Positions 26,589 through 35,157 of a stretch of DNA of 36,807 nucleotides are shown here, one piece after another (position 1 is the first letter of the stretch; each line of letters starts with the position of its first letter). The DNA comes from Prochlorococcus sp. AG-363-N20 (lineage in GTDB: Bacteria > Cyanobacteriota > Cyanobacteriia > PCC-6307 > Cyanobiaceae): assembly GCA_003280105.1 (NCBI GenBank), contig QCFX01000017.1, forward strand, positions 1 through 36,807, read 5' to 3'. Both the position numbers and the translations under genes were made by a program. The notes beneath the pieces were generated by a model, which searched no databases, was not told the origin of the DNA, and saw nothing but the letters and a program-made list of their open reading frames with translations.

Positions 26589-28196
26589 ATGAATAAACAA
26601 CGACTACTTTTGTTTGTCTCTGCAGCTTTTGCCGCACTTCTCTTGATCGGAGGAGTAATAGGTGCGTTGCTCCGCTTAGTTAACGAATTACGATACTCTC
26701 TACAGTATTTTCTTCCTTACTGGCTTGTAGGTCCAGTACTTTTTCTAGCTTCTATTCTCTTCCTTGGATTATTAGTCCAAATAGCATGGCCATGGTGGCA
26801 TGAATTCATAAAGAAACGAGATTCGAGTGGGCGAAATCAAACTTTCCAAGCCACTCCCCCACAAAATAGACGTCAAGCTGCAAAACAAAGTTTAGAAAGT
26901 ATCGATCGGCTAATTGAACGTTTACAAGACGATGTCGCGAAAGAAGGCCTTAGGCAGCAACGCGAACGAGTTGAGAATGAACTGGCTAGAGGTGACTTAA
27001 TTGTTGTTGTGTTTGGTACTGGGTCAAGTGGAAAAACTTCTCTAATAAGAGCATTGCTCAATGAAATGGTTGGTGTCGTTGGTGCACCAATGGGTTCGAC
27101 AACAAATAGTGAGAGATATCGGCTTAGGTTAAAAGGGTTGGAAAGAGGACTTCAACTAATAGACACTCCAGGCATCCTTGAAGGAGGAGAGGACGGAAGG
27201 ACTAGAGAGAAAGAGGCACGTCTACGTGCTAGTCGGGCTGATCTTATGTTGGTTGTAGTCGATAGTGATCTTCGTGCCGCTGAACTAGAGATAATAAAAA
27301 GCCTTGCAAATCTAGGAAAAAAACTTTTACTTGTTCTAAATAAATGTGATTTAAGAGGGGAAGACGAAGAGAGGCGTCTCTTGGCATTATTAAGAGGACA
27401 TTGTAAAGACCTTATTTCTCCAGAAAACGTTATCCCAAGCAGCGCAGCGCCTCAATCAGTTCCAGCCCCAGGAGGTAAACCGTGGCAACCCCCTACAGAA
27501 GTAGACAAACTTTTAAGGCGTCTCGCAAAAGTTCTATATGAAGAAGGGGAAGAGCTACTCTCAGACAACATACTTCTTCAATGTCGCAACCTTGGCGAAA
27601 CCGGAAGACAATTACTTGACAATCAGCGTAGAAGTGTTGCCCGAAAATGCGTAGATCGTTATAGCTGGATTAGCAGTGGAGTAGTTGCTGCGACACCATT
27701 ACCAGGTATCGACCTTCTTGGCGCTGCAGCCGTCAATGCTCAAATGGTGATGGAGATGGGTCGAATCTATGGCGTACAAGTCACTAAAGATAGAGCTCAG
27801 GAATTAGCCGTTTCAGTAGGGAGGACCCTCGCAGGGCTAGGCGTAGTCAAAGGGGGCATGGCCGTTATCGGAACAGCATTGAGCTTAAATCTTCCTACAT
27901 TCCTGATAGGGAAAGTCATTCAAGCAGTTACAGCAGCATGGCTAACAAGAGTTGCAGGAGCAAGTTTCATTACCTACTTCAAACAAAACCAAGACTGGGG
28001 AGATGGAGGGATGCAAGAAGTTGTCCAGCATCACTATGATCTAAATCGACGCGAGTCTTCACTCCAAAAGTTCATTCAAATAGCAATTAAAAAGGTAGTA
28101 GAACCTCTACAGAAAAATACACAGCGACAACTCCCACCTCGCCCAAGGCCTCGGGGGGTGGAGGAAGCATGGGACCGCGAGCATCCAAAACAGTAA
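26589..28196 (+). CDS. Membrane-associated GTPase with DUF697 domain
   Basis: A 535-residue protein. Two N-terminal membrane segments (about 5-30 and 42-68) precede a coiled, charged linker. The Era-like G domain has P-loop GTGSSGKTSL near 136-145, switch threonines in GSTTNSERY, G3 DTPGI and G4 NKCD. The C-terminal DUF697 region (WISSGVVAATPLPGIDLLGA, about residues 355-480) is a hydrophobic Gly-rich helical domain also found in YcjF-like proteins. These proteins are common in cyanobacteria; function is not established, but membrane remodelling or trafficking is often suggested. The Arg/Pro-rich tail (LPPRPRPRGVEE) overlaps the opposite-strand small gene by 110 bp. Confidence 0.85.
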   Translation: MNKQRLLLFVSAAFAALLLIGGVIGALLRLVNELRYSLQYFLPYWLVGPVLFLASILFLGLLVQIAWPWWHEFIKKRDSSGRNQTFQATPPQNRRQAAKQSLESIDRLIERLQDDVAKEGLRQQRERVENELARGDLIVVVFGTGSSGKTSLIRALLNEMVGVVGAPMGSTTNSERYRLRLKGLERGLQLIDTPGILEGGEDGRTREKEARLRASRADLMLVVVDSDLRAAELEIIKSLANLGKKLLLVLNKCDLRGEDEERRLLALLRGHCKDLISPENVIPSSAAPQSVPAPGGKPWQPPTEVDKLLRRLAKVLYEEGEELLSDNILLQCRNLGETGRQLLDNQRRSVARKCVDRYSWISSGVVAATPLPGIDLLGAAAVNAQMVMEMGRIYGVQVTKDRAQELAVSVGRTLAGLGVVKGGMAVIGTALSLNLPTFLIGKVIQAVTAAWLTRVAGASFITYFKQNQDWGDGGMQEVVQHHYDLNRRESSLQKFIQIAIKKVVEPLQKNTQRQLPPRPRPRGVEEAWDREHPKQ

Positions 28197-28284
28197 TTAA
28201 AGCTAAATATATGACTCCGATAAAAATCGAGAAGGCTCCAGTAAGTATGGCGACCCAGCGCCCTCTTAAAGGTGATTCGTTCAT
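28087..28284 (-). CDS. Small membrane protein with proline-rich motif, unknown function
   Basis: A 65-residue protein: a short polar head, one membrane segment (WVAILTGAFSIFIGVIYLAL), then LDARGPMLPPPPEALGE and a second hydrophobic tail. The sequence VLDARGPMLPPPPEALG resembles small conserved proteins that I recall from picocyanobacteria, without known function. The ATG at 28282-28284 is four bases after the stop of the PLP decarboxylase gene on the same strand, which argues for coupled expression. More than half of it overlaps the tail of the DUF697 GTPase on the other strand. The part after EALG may be a strain-specific extension. Confidence 0.65.
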   Translation of the reverse strand: MNESPLRGRWVAILTGAFSIFIGVIYLALITVLDARGPMLPPPPEALGEVGVVAVYFSVEVLLPF

Positions 28285-28288
28285 TGAC

Positions 28289-29722
28289 TCAACTCTCAAC
28301 AGATTGATTCATAAGAACTGACAATTGATCTAAATGCGAAAGTTGTGTATGAGGGTTCCCCAGTACAATCTTTAAAAAGTGTCGTCCGTTTTGAACAGGT
28401 CTAGAAACCAGAAACTTATTGTCTAAAAGTTTTCGACGTGTTTCAGTTGCCCATTTTTCCGAGGCACGATTATCAAGTTTGTGAGGGGTACAAGCTAGTA
28501 AATGGAGTGGGCCACTATTTATATTCAATTTTGAAGTGTTGAGCTTTTGCTCCAAATAGTTACGGCGATATATGGCTTGCTCGAGCAAACTTTGAATTCC
28601 TTTTTCACCTAATTGTCTTAACCCTAGCCAAAGCTTTAACACTTCACCGGATCTACTCCCTTGAAGCCCAATTTCACCACCATGAACTTCTTCACCCCAG
28701 GGTGGCTCTATATAGGGTAGTCCTGTTGAGAAAGTTGAAATTAAGTCAACTTTATTAGCAACCAATAATAGTGAAGAGGTTTTTGCGATTCCTAATAATT
28801 TCTGAGGGTTTAACGTGATGGAATTTGCTTTTGACAATCCTTTTAGTAAATGAGCTGTACTGTTACACAAAGAAAATATTCCTCCAATTGCTCCGTCTAC
28901 ATGGAGCCAAAGATCATCCTTAGAGCAAATTTCATGAAGTCTTTGTAATGGATCTATAGCCCCTCGGATAGTCGTGCCTGCTGTAGCAACAACAGCAAAA
29001 CATCTTCTACCCTCAACGCGAAGTTGAGTTAATTGCTCCTGAAGATGTCTAATTGATATCTGACCTTTACTATCTACTTTTACCTTTTGAAAAGAATCTG
29101 ACGAAAGGCCCATCACACGAGCAGCCTTAACGAAAGAGACATGTGCATCCTGACTCGCTAATACGACAGCACTTGGGTCGTTCTGGAGACCTGCTTTATG
29201 TCTAGCTAAAACCAATGCCATTAAATTACTAAGTGTTCCTCCGCTAGCCGCAACCCCACCAGAACCAGATGGCATTCCTATACGTTCTGCAAACCAGTTG
29301 CATATTTGTCTTTCCAATCTCGAAAGACTAGGAGAAAGTTCTTCTGCTAAAAGATTGTTATTTAATCCTGCACAAATCAAATCAGCAACAATCGAGGCTG
29401 TAAGTGGAGGGGGATCAAGGTGAGCAAGAGCTCCTGGGTGAGAGGGTTGGTAAGCGCCCTCCATAACAAGTTGCAAGTCATCTAATAAATCCTTCGCCGG
29501 CAATCCTTCTATAGATGGTGAAACATCAGGCAAAACGCTTAATGATGGCAAAGGCCCACTTTGACCAGCATTTGCAAGCCATGCACACAAGCGAGAACTA
29601 GCCTCATCAAGAAATAACTTCAAGTCTGGATCTAAATGATCCGGCGATGCGAACAGATCCAACGAAGGAGCTGGCCTTAAGTATTTTTTGCCAGCCAAGA
29701 GATATCTGAAATCAACACTCAT
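28289..29722 (-). CDS. PLP-dependent amino-acid decarboxylase (group II)
   Basis: A 477-residue fold-type I PLP enzyme of the glutamate/tyrosine/diaminobutyrate decarboxylase group. Visible are PLTASIVADLICAGLNNNLL near the N-terminus, GGVAASGGTLSNLMAL (phosphate-binding turn), VVATAGTTIRGAIDPL, HVDGAIGG with the Asp that pairs with the pyridine nitrogen, and the PLP lysine in LNPQKLLGIAKTSS. The substrate cannot be deduced; diaminobutyrate or an aromatic amino acid are possible. I chose the ATG at 29720-29722 because GGGGGGAG lies directly upstream. ATG at 29740 and TTG at 29785 are alternatives, but the latter would overlap tadA extensively. Confidence 0.88.
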   Translation of the reverse strand: MSVDFRYLLAGKKYLRPAPSLDLFASPDHLDPDLKLFLDEASSRLCAWLANAGQSGPLPSLSVLPDVSPSIEGLPAKDLLDDLQLVMEGAYQPSHPGALAHLDPPPLTASIVADLICAGLNNNLLAEELSPSLSRLERQICNWFAERIGMPSGSGGVAASGGTLSNLMALVLARHKAGLQNDPSAVVLASQDAHVSFVKAARVMGLSSDSFQKVKVDSKGQISIRHLQEQLTQLRVEGRRCFAVVATAGTTIRGAIDPLQRLHEICSKDDLWLHVDGAIGGIFSLCNSTAHLLKGLSKANSITLNPQKLLGIAKTSSLLLVANKVDLISTFSTGLPYIEPPWGEEVHGGEIGLQGSRSGEVLKLWLGLRQLGEKGIQSLLEQAIYRRNYLEQKLNTSKLNINSGPLHLLACTPHKLDNRASEKWATETRRKLLDNKFLVSRPVQNGRHFLKIVLGNPHTQLSHLDQLSVLMNQSVES

Positions 29723-29812
29723 TCTCCCCCCTGATGGCATTCTTTGATAAGGACTAATCAAAAAAAATTCTTGAAGCCTCTTCAAATAAGCAAAATCGAT
29801 TCAGAAAGATGG

Positions 29813-30256
29813 ATGTCAAGACTTCTTGAAAGAGCTAATCGGATTGGGATGTCAGGAGAAGTTCCTGTTAGCGCTGTAATACTTGATGAAAGAGGACATT
29901 GCATTGGTCATGGAAGCAATAGGCGAGAAAGAGATAGAGACCCTCTAGGTCATGCTGAGATTATTGCCCTTAAACAAGCTGCCTTAATCAAAGGAGATTG
30001 GCGTTTTAACGAATGCACGATGATCGTCACCTTAGAACCTTGTCCGATGTGTGCGGGAGCACTTATTCAAGCAAGAATGGGACAAATAATCTTTGGTGCT
30101 AGTGACTTAAAAAGAGGCGCATTGGGTGGATCAATAAATCTGTCTGAGCAACAATGTGCTCATCACAAAATGATAGTTGTAAGTGGAATAAAGAAAGATG
30201 CTGCAAGTAAACAAATTGAAGAATGGTTTAGGCAGCACAGGCGGAATTATCTCTAA
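29813..30256 (+). CDS. tadA: tRNA-adenosine(34) deaminase TadA
   Basis: A 147-residue zinc deaminase with GEVPVSAVILDERG, the catalytic GHAEIIAL (His ligand and Glu proton shuttle) and the two cysteine ligands in EPCPMCAGALIQARM. It converts A34 to inosine in the tRNA-Arg anticodon. The frame is open to a TTG at 29744, but the ATG at 29813 gives the normal family N-terminus; some residues upstream (KIDSERW) could still belong to the protein. The 3' end overlaps the convergent aminotransferase gene by 29 bp. Confidence 0.93.
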   Translation: MSRLLERANRIGMSGEVPVSAVILDERGHCIGHGSNRRERDRDPLGHAEIIALKQAALIKGDWRFNECTMIVTLEPCPMCAGALIQARMGQIIFGASDLKRGALGGSINLSEQQCAHHKMIVVSGIKKDAASKQIEEWFRQHRRNYL

Positions 30257-31412
30257 AGCGAGGCAATTCTTTATCTAATAAGTTAAGAATTAGGTCGACA
30301 TTTTCTGAGGTTGAGTTATAGCCCATCAGTCCAATCCTCCAAACCTTGCCGGCAAGAGTTCCTAATCCACCACCTATTTCTATTCCATGATTCTTGAGTA
30401 AATGAAGAGTAAAAGCTTTTCCATCAATTCCTTCGGGAATTCGTACTGTTGTAAGAGTAGGCAAACGCAAATCCTTTTCTACATGAAGTTCTAAACCAAT
30501 ACCTTCAAGTCCAGACCATAATCTTTCAGCATTCTTTTTGTGCCTTTCCCAAGAATTTTCTAAGCCTTCATCTGCCAATAGACGAAGAGCTTCTCTCATT
30601 CCAAAATTCATATTAACTGGGGCAGTGTGATGATAAACACGATCACTACCCCAATATTTATTTAATAAAGAAACATCTAGATACCAATTATTAACCTTAC
30701 CGGCACGTTTATTTAGCTTGGCTTCAGCTCTAGGACTCATCGTAAAAGGACCAAGTCCTGGAGGACAACTTAATCCCTTTTGGCTACAACTATATGCAAG
30801 ATCTACTCCCCAAGCGTCCAAGAAAAGAGGGACTCCGCCAAGTGAGGTAACAGTATCTAGCAACAACAAGCAATCGTATTTTTTACATAGCTCTCCAACC
30901 CCTTCCATCGGCTGACAGACCCCAGTAGAAGTCTCAGCATGAACCATCGCTAAAATGGCTGGCTTGTATTTGCTTAAGGCAGCTTCAAGCTCTTTTAACG
31001 AAAAAGCTTGTCCCCAATCTTTCTCTATTGTCACTACTTCTGCTCTATACCTATCAGCCATATCCGCCAATCGATATCCAAAATATCCTTTGATAGCAAC
31101 CAAAACTTTGTCCCCTGGTTCAACAGAATTGGCAAGTGTTGCTTCCATTGCTGCACTTCCGGTTCCACTCATCGGAAGAGTTAAGCGGTTATCGGTCTGC
31201 CAGGCGTAGCGAAGCAACTCCTGCACCTCACTCATTAAATCCACATAAAAAGGATCTAAGTGACCCACAGGAGGAAGCGAAAGTGCCTTTAGGACATCAG
31301 GGTGAGCGTTTGAAGGCCCTGGACCCAGCAAGATCCTAGGAGGCACCTCAATAGAGCCCAATGGTTTCTGATGGCGCTGATCAACAGGGGGAAATGTTTG
31401 CGTTGTCGCCAA
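30228..31412 (-). CDS. Alanine/serine-glyoxylate aminotransferase (class V)
   Basis: A 394-residue fold-type I PLP enzyme. It starts with the family motif LLGPGPSNAHPDVLKAL, then PMSGTGSAAMEATLAN, VHAETSTGVCQP, LLLDTVTSLGGVP with the Asp to the pyridine nitrogen, and the PLP lysine in YSCSQKGLSCPPG. It transfers an amino group from alanine or serine to glyoxylate, which fits detoxification of photorespiratory glyoxylate in a cyanobacterium. The substrate preference cannot be read from the sequence. The likely start is TTG at 31410-31412 (the TTG follows a CAGGG run). No ATG occurs before the conserved GPGP motif. Confidence 0.92.
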   Translation of the reverse strand: MATTQTFPPVDQRHQKPLGSIEVPPRILLGPGPSNAHPDVLKALSLPPVGHLDPFYVDLMSEVQELLRYAWQTDNRLTLPMSGTGSAAMEATLANSVEPGDKVLVAIKGYFGYRLADMADRYRAEVVTIEKDWGQAFSLKELEAALSKYKPAILAMVHAETSTGVCQPMEGVGELCKKYDCLLLLDTVTSLGGVPLFLDAWGVDLAYSCSQKGLSCPPGLGPFTMSPRAEAKLNKRAGKVNNWYLDVSLLNKYWGSDRVYHHTAPVNMNFGMREALRLLADEGLENSWERHKKNAERLWSGLEGIGLELHVEKDLRLPTLTTVRIPEGIDGKAFTLHLLKNHGIEIGGGLGTLAGKVWRIGLMGYNSTSENVDLILNLLDKELPRFRDNSACAA

Positions 31413-31584
31413 GGCCCTGAAAAGAGGTTAATTAAGACTGAGCCTAAACAGCCATGCTTTAAGCCGCGGAAGATAATTGAAAGATTGCAATGCCTTATTA
31501 CAGCTAAAAAGCAATTTTCCGGTCATTGACACCTTGAAATTTCTTCGGGAGAAGTTGAAAAAAGTAAGCAATACAAGCAAAAAG

Positions 31585-31673
31585 GTTCCTCTTGATACAA
31601 AACAAGTTTTTAGAGAGAATTAATTTGAAAAGTACTTATTGATACAAAACGAGTCTGCTCCGCTCTCTAGCGT
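31585..31673 (+). promoter_or_regulatory. glnA promoter with tandem NtcA sites
   Basis: A perfect NtcA palindrome GTA-N8-TAC lies at 31632-31645, followed after exactly 22 bases by TAGCGT (31668-31673), which fits the TAN3T -10 box: the layout of class II NtcA-activated promoters. Forty-seven bases upstream is a near copy, GTT-N8-TAC (31585-31598). The sites sit in a repeated block, TTGATACAAAAC(A/G)AGT at 31592-31607 and 31639-31654 with one mismatch. NtcA, the global nitrogen activator responding to 2-oxoglutarate, almost certainly drives glnA here; the role of the distal site is inference. The rest of the 299-bp gap shows no gene. Confidence 0.85.
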
Positions 31674-31711
31674 CGAAAGGTTTTTCGTTGCATAGAGAGC
31701 TCTAAATAGTC

Positions 31712-33133
31712 ATGGGCAAATCACCTCAAGAGGTCCTTCGCCAAATAAAGGATCAGAACATCGAGCTAATTGACCTGAAATTCACTGACCTTCATGGCAA
31801 ATGGCAGCATCTGACTGTCACCTCAGACATGGTTGACGAGGATGCATTTACTTCTGGCCTTGCCTTTGATGGCTCATCTATTCGTGGCTGGAAAGCAATC
31901 AACGAATCAGATATGGCCATGGTGCCTGATTCCAACACCGCATGGATAGACCCTTTTTACCGTCACAAGACTCTTAGCTTAATTTGTTCAATCCAGGAGC
32001 CTAGAAGTGGAGAGCCTTACTCAAGATGTCCAAGAGCTCTTGCTCAAAAAGCCCTTAAATACCTAGAAAGCACTGGGCTTGCAGATACAGCCTTTTTTGG
32101 AGCTGAACCTGAATTTTTCCTATTTGACGATGTTCGCTATAACTCAAGTGAGGGTGGTTGTTTTTATAGTGTTGACACCATAGAGGCACCTTGGAATACA
32201 GGACGAATTGAAGAAGGTGGCAACCTTGCCTACAAAATCCAGATAAAAGAAGGTTATTTCCCCGTAGCCCCTAACGACACCGCGCAAGATATCAGATCTG
32301 AAATGCTTCTTCAAATGGGGCAACTTGGTATTCCTATAGAAAAACATCACCATGAAGTTGCTGGAGCTGGACAACATGAGCTTGGGATGAAGTTTGCTGA
32401 GCTAATAAATGCGGCTGACAACGTAATGACTTACAAATATGTAGTACGAAATGTCGCAAAGAAATATGGGAAAACAGCCACTTTCATGCCAAAGCCTGTT
32501 TTTAATGACAATGGAACTGGTATGCATGTTCACCAAAGCCTATGGAAAGGAGGGCAGCCCCTCTTCTTTGGAGAAGGAACTTATGCAAATCTTTCTCAAA
32601 CAGCCAGATGGTATATCGGAGGAATCCTTAAGCATGCGCCTTCATTCTTAGCATTCACAAACCCAACCACAAATAGTTATAAGCGTTTAGTTCCTGGTTT
32701 TGAGGCACCTGTAAATCTCGTCTACTCTCAAGGAAATAGATCGGCAGCAGTTCGAATTCCTCTTACAGGCCCAAGTCCAAAAGCAAAGCGTTTTGAATTT
32801 CGTCCAGGAGATGCCATGGCAAATCCTTATTTAGCTTTTAGCGCAATGATGATGGCTGGCATAGATGGAATAAAAAATCAAATCGATCCAGGAGACGGGG
32901 TTGACGTTGATTTATTTGAACTTCCAGAAGATGAACTTGCAAGTATCGCAACTGTTCCATCTTCACTCAATGGTGCACTTGAAGCTCTAGCAGCAGACAA
33001 GCAATATCTCACTGAGGGTGGAGTGTTTACAGAAGACTTTATAAACAACTGGATAGATATTAAGTATGAGGAAGTTCAGCAATTAAGACAAAGACCTCAC
33101 CCACATGAGTTTGTTATGTATTACGACGCTTAA
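31712..33133 (+). CDS. glnA: Glutamine synthetase type I
   Basis: A 473-residue GSI. It has [13 protein letters not shown] and [20 protein letters not shown] at the N-terminus, [12 protein letters not shown] (metal ligands), [14 protein letters not shown], the [11 protein letters not shown] loop, RSAAVRIPL and the C-terminal [11 protein letters not shown]. It forms glutamine from glutamate, ammonia and ATP in the cytoplasm. At the position of the adenylylation Tyr of GSI-beta enzymes (LYDLPPEE in enterobacteria) it reads LFELPEDE, so that control is unlikely. Expression is probably under NtcA. The ATG is 38 bp downstream of the -10 box, and a strong terminator follows the gene. Confidence 0.97.
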   Translation: MGKSPQEVLRQIKDQNIELIDLKFTDLHGKWQHLTVTSDMVDEDAFTSGLAFDGSSIRGWKAINESDMAMVPDSNTAWIDPFYRHKTLSLICSIQEPRSGEPYSRCPRALAQKALKYLESTGLADTAFFGAEPEFFLFDDVRYNSSEGGCFYSVDTIEAPWNTGRIEEGGNLAYKIQIKEGYFPVAPNDTAQDIRSEMLLQMGQLGIPIEKHHHEVAGAGQHELGMKFAELINAADNVMTYKYVVRNVAKKYGKTATFMPKPVFNDNGTGMHVHQSLWKGGQPLFFGEGTYANLSQTARWYIGGILKHAPSFLAFTNPTTNSYKRLVPGFEAPVNLVYSQGNRSAAVRIPLTGPSPKAKRFEFRPGDAMANPYLAFSAMMMAGIDGIKNQIDPGDGVDVDLFELPEDELASIATVPSSLNGALEALAADKQYLTEGGVFTEDFINNWIDIKYEEVQQLRQRPHPHEFVMYYDA

Positions 33134-33151
33134 AATAACCCGATTTGTAAT

Positions 33152-33195
33152 TAAGAAAAGATTCAAAGATAATTTCTGCTTTGAATCTTTTCTTA
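33152..33195 (+). terminator. glnA terminator hairpin
   Basis: A 17-bp perfect stem, 33152-33168 pairing with 33179-33195 (TAAGAAAAGATTCAAAG and its complement), with a 10-base loop, starts 18 bases after the glnA stop. The right arm is T-rich (CTTTTCTTA), giving the U-rich end of an intrinsic terminator. Confidence 0.85.
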
Positions 33196-33287
33196 TAAAG
33201 TCAAATGCCTAATGTCATAATGAAGGATAATAAGAGCAAGCTTGAACTATCCATTCGAACTTCAACAGTACAAGGATAAAAGCGGAA

Positions 33288-33587
33288 ATGCTCTTAAATA
33301 AATTCTTGTTATTTCCCATCCTAATTGGCATAAAACTGCTAAGTTTAAACGCTTTTGCTTCAGAAATGAATTACGGGCCGTTAAAAACGGTAGATAAACA
33401 TCTTGAGCAAATAGAAGACTATTTAAGAGATGAAAATATGCCTAAAGCATGCATAGAAGCAAAAACAGCAGCCAAAATAATTAAGTTAAATATTTCTAAT
33501 CTTAAAAAAATAGAGCCTTATTATAACTGGGAAGAGATAAGGAATGTTCTTCTTGAACTCCCTAGGGCTTATTGCGTTGAAAAGTGA
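33288..33587 (+). CDS. Small secreted helical protein, unknown function
   Basis: A 99-residue protein with a clear signal peptide (KFLLFPILIGIKLLSLNAFA, cleavage likely after the AFA at residue 24). The mature part of about 75 residues is helical and charged, with KTVDKHLEQIEDYLRDENMP and ACIEAKTAAKIIKLNISNLK, and ends with a second cysteine near the C-terminus (RAYCVEK). The two cysteines (in KACIEA and AYCVEK) could form a disulfide in the periplasm. I do not recognise a family. It stands alone between the glnA terminator and the methyltransferase gene. Confidence 0.75.
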   Translation: MLLNKFLLFPILIGIKLLSLNAFASEMNYGPLKTVDKHLEQIEDYLRDENMPKACIEAKTAAKIIKLNISNLKKIEPYYNWEEIRNVLLELPRAYCVEK

Positions 33588-33688
33588 ATCTTAAATAAAT
33601 AAATAAGAAAATATTGCCAAAAATTGGACTAGCCCAGGATCAACCTAAGATTAAACCCTAATTAGATAAGCAAGCTCAATACCATTTC

Positions 33689-34750
33689 ATGGCTTCGCCC
33701 AATCTGGCTAAATTTGCCTACCAGACTCTCCAACAAGGCAAAAGCCTTGCTGGACTAGCTCATAAAGAACTTAGTTCGAAACTAATGGAGTTAGTGGCGC
33801 CTGAAGCCATGCCCAATACAAAACCCCTTACGAGGGAATTAATTCTTCAACTTCGAAGATCAATGGCAGCATTAGAGCAGTTGGATTGGAGCGAAGCAGA
33901 GCAGGGCATTTACCCAAAGGCTCAACTCTTCGAAGCCCCATGGCTGGAATGGGCAGCAAAATATCCTTTAATTTGGCTAGACCTCCCATCTACTTGGGAA
34001 AGAAGAAAGAAGCGAAACACTAGAGACATACCTGAAAGAGTTGTTCCAGACATTTATCCTGACTACTACTTACAAAATTTCCATCATCAGACAGATGGCT
34101 ATCTAAGCAATCATTCAGCTGAGCTATATGACCTGCAAGTTGAAATTCTCTTTAACGGAACCGCAGATTCAATGCGAAGAAGAATTCTTGCACCTCTCAA
34201 GCGAGGCCTTATGCATTTCAAAGGGCGTTCAGAAGAAAGCTTACGTGTGCTTGATGTTGCGACAGGTACGGGGAGAACACTAAAGCAAATTCGAAGTGCA
34301 CTTCCTAAAGTTGAGCTGCTAGGAATAGATCTTTCAGCTTCATATCTACGTCAAGCTAGTAAGTACCTTAACAATGGAAGTACAGAATTAGCACAACTAA
34401 TACGGGGCAATGCAGAGGAAATGCCTTTTGCAAATTCAAGCATGCAGGCTTTAACTTGTGTTTATCTATTCCACGAATTACCCCCAAAAGCCCGGCAAAA
34501 TGTGATAGATGATTGCCTAAGAGTTTTAGAGCCTGGAGGAATTTTGGTAATAGCGGATTCAATACAGAAAACAGATTCACCTCAATTCGCAAAGGTTCTA
34601 GAAGACTTCCCAAAAGTCTTTCATGAGCCTTATTATAAGGACTATATAAATGATGATATCAGCGAAAGGCTTTCATCTAGTGGCTTCACGAATATACACT
34701 CTGAATCACATTTTATGACAAAGATTTGGTCGGCAAGAAAAGAGAATTAA
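33689..34750 (+). CDS. Class I SAM-dependent methyltransferase
   Basis: A 353-residue protein. The N-terminal 170 residues are helical and specific to this cyanobacterial/plastid group (WLEWAAKYPLIWLDLPSTWE, DIYPDYYLQNFHHQTDGYLS). The Rossmann-like methyltransferase domain follows: motif I VLDVATGTGRTLKQ, the acidic end of strand 2 in LLGIDLSASYL, LIRGNAEEMPF, and LEPGGILVIADS. The GNAEEMPF pattern resembles small-molecule methyltransferases of the UbiE/type 11 class. The substrate is unknown. The ATG at 33689 has 101 bp of AT-rich upstream sequence. Confidence 0.85.
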   Translation: MASPNLAKFAYQTLQQGKSLAGLAHKELSSKLMELVAPEAMPNTKPLTRELILQLRRSMAALEQLDWSEAEQGIYPKAQLFEAPWLEWAAKYPLIWLDLPSTWERRKKRNTRDIPERVVPDIYPDYYLQNFHHQTDGYLSNHSAELYDLQVEILFNGTADSMRRRILAPLKRGLMHFKGRSEESLRVLDVATGTGRTLKQIRSALPKVELLGIDLSASYLRQASKYLNNGSTELAQLIRGNAEEMPFANSSMQALTCVYLFHELPPKARQNVIDDCLRVLEPGGILVIADSIQKTDSPQFAKVLEDFPKVFHEPYYKDYINDDISERLSSSGFTNIHSESHFMTKIWSARKEN

Positions 34751-34887
34751 ACGCAACTTGAATTAAATAAAAAGAATAACAACATCAAGTATAATTTAAT
34801 ATTATATATCAATTTTAAAAGAAGAAAATCTTTTGGTTCATACTTTAACTAATATATTAAAGATTTATTTATTAAAATCCGAATGGT

Positions 34888-35157
34888 ATGGCAAAAAACA
34901 ATTCAAAGTGGTCTAACAAAGAAAAGGAGCTTGCTATTAATCTTCACAAAGAGCTAAGTCTGGATGAAAGGAACTGGCACAAATATAAATCTGACAATGA
35001 GCGCAGAGCTGCAGAGTTACTTTCCGGAGCCTTGGTTCAACTAATCATTGGAGAGAATTATTCTGAGGTAGAAGCTTTAACAAAGCAATCAATACTATGG
35101 ATAAAAGGAAGCGTTAAGGACCCTGGCTGCAATAAAAGTTTTAAAGCTAACGCCTAA
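34888..35157 (+). CDS. Small conserved cyanobacterial protein (DUF6439-like)
   Basis: An 89-residue helical protein: ELAINLHKELSLDERNWHKY, then RRAAELLSGALVQLIIGENY and a C-terminal WIKGSVKDPGC. I believe this matches a small cyanobacterial family (DUF6439), from memory of the pattern; function is unknown. The invariant-looking W-H-x-x-K and K-G-x-x-x-DPGC parts could mark a binding surface. No signal peptide or membrane segment. Its last 11 bp overlap the convergent RsbW-like gene. Confidence 0.75.
   Translation: MAKNNSKWSNKEKELAINLHKELSLDERNWHKYKSDNERRAAELLSGALVQLIIGENYSEVEALTKQSILWIKGSVKDPGCNKSFKANA

Noticed and set aside
31565-31575. Third NtcA-like motif GTA-N5-TAC upstream of glnA
   Set aside because: The spacer is 5 instead of 8 bases, so the half-sites do not fit the NtcA dimer.
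33240-33287. tRNA T-loop-like ATTCGAAC before the small secreted protein gene
   Set aside because: No acceptor, D-arm or anticodon stem can be formed around it; no tRNA was found anywhere in the window.
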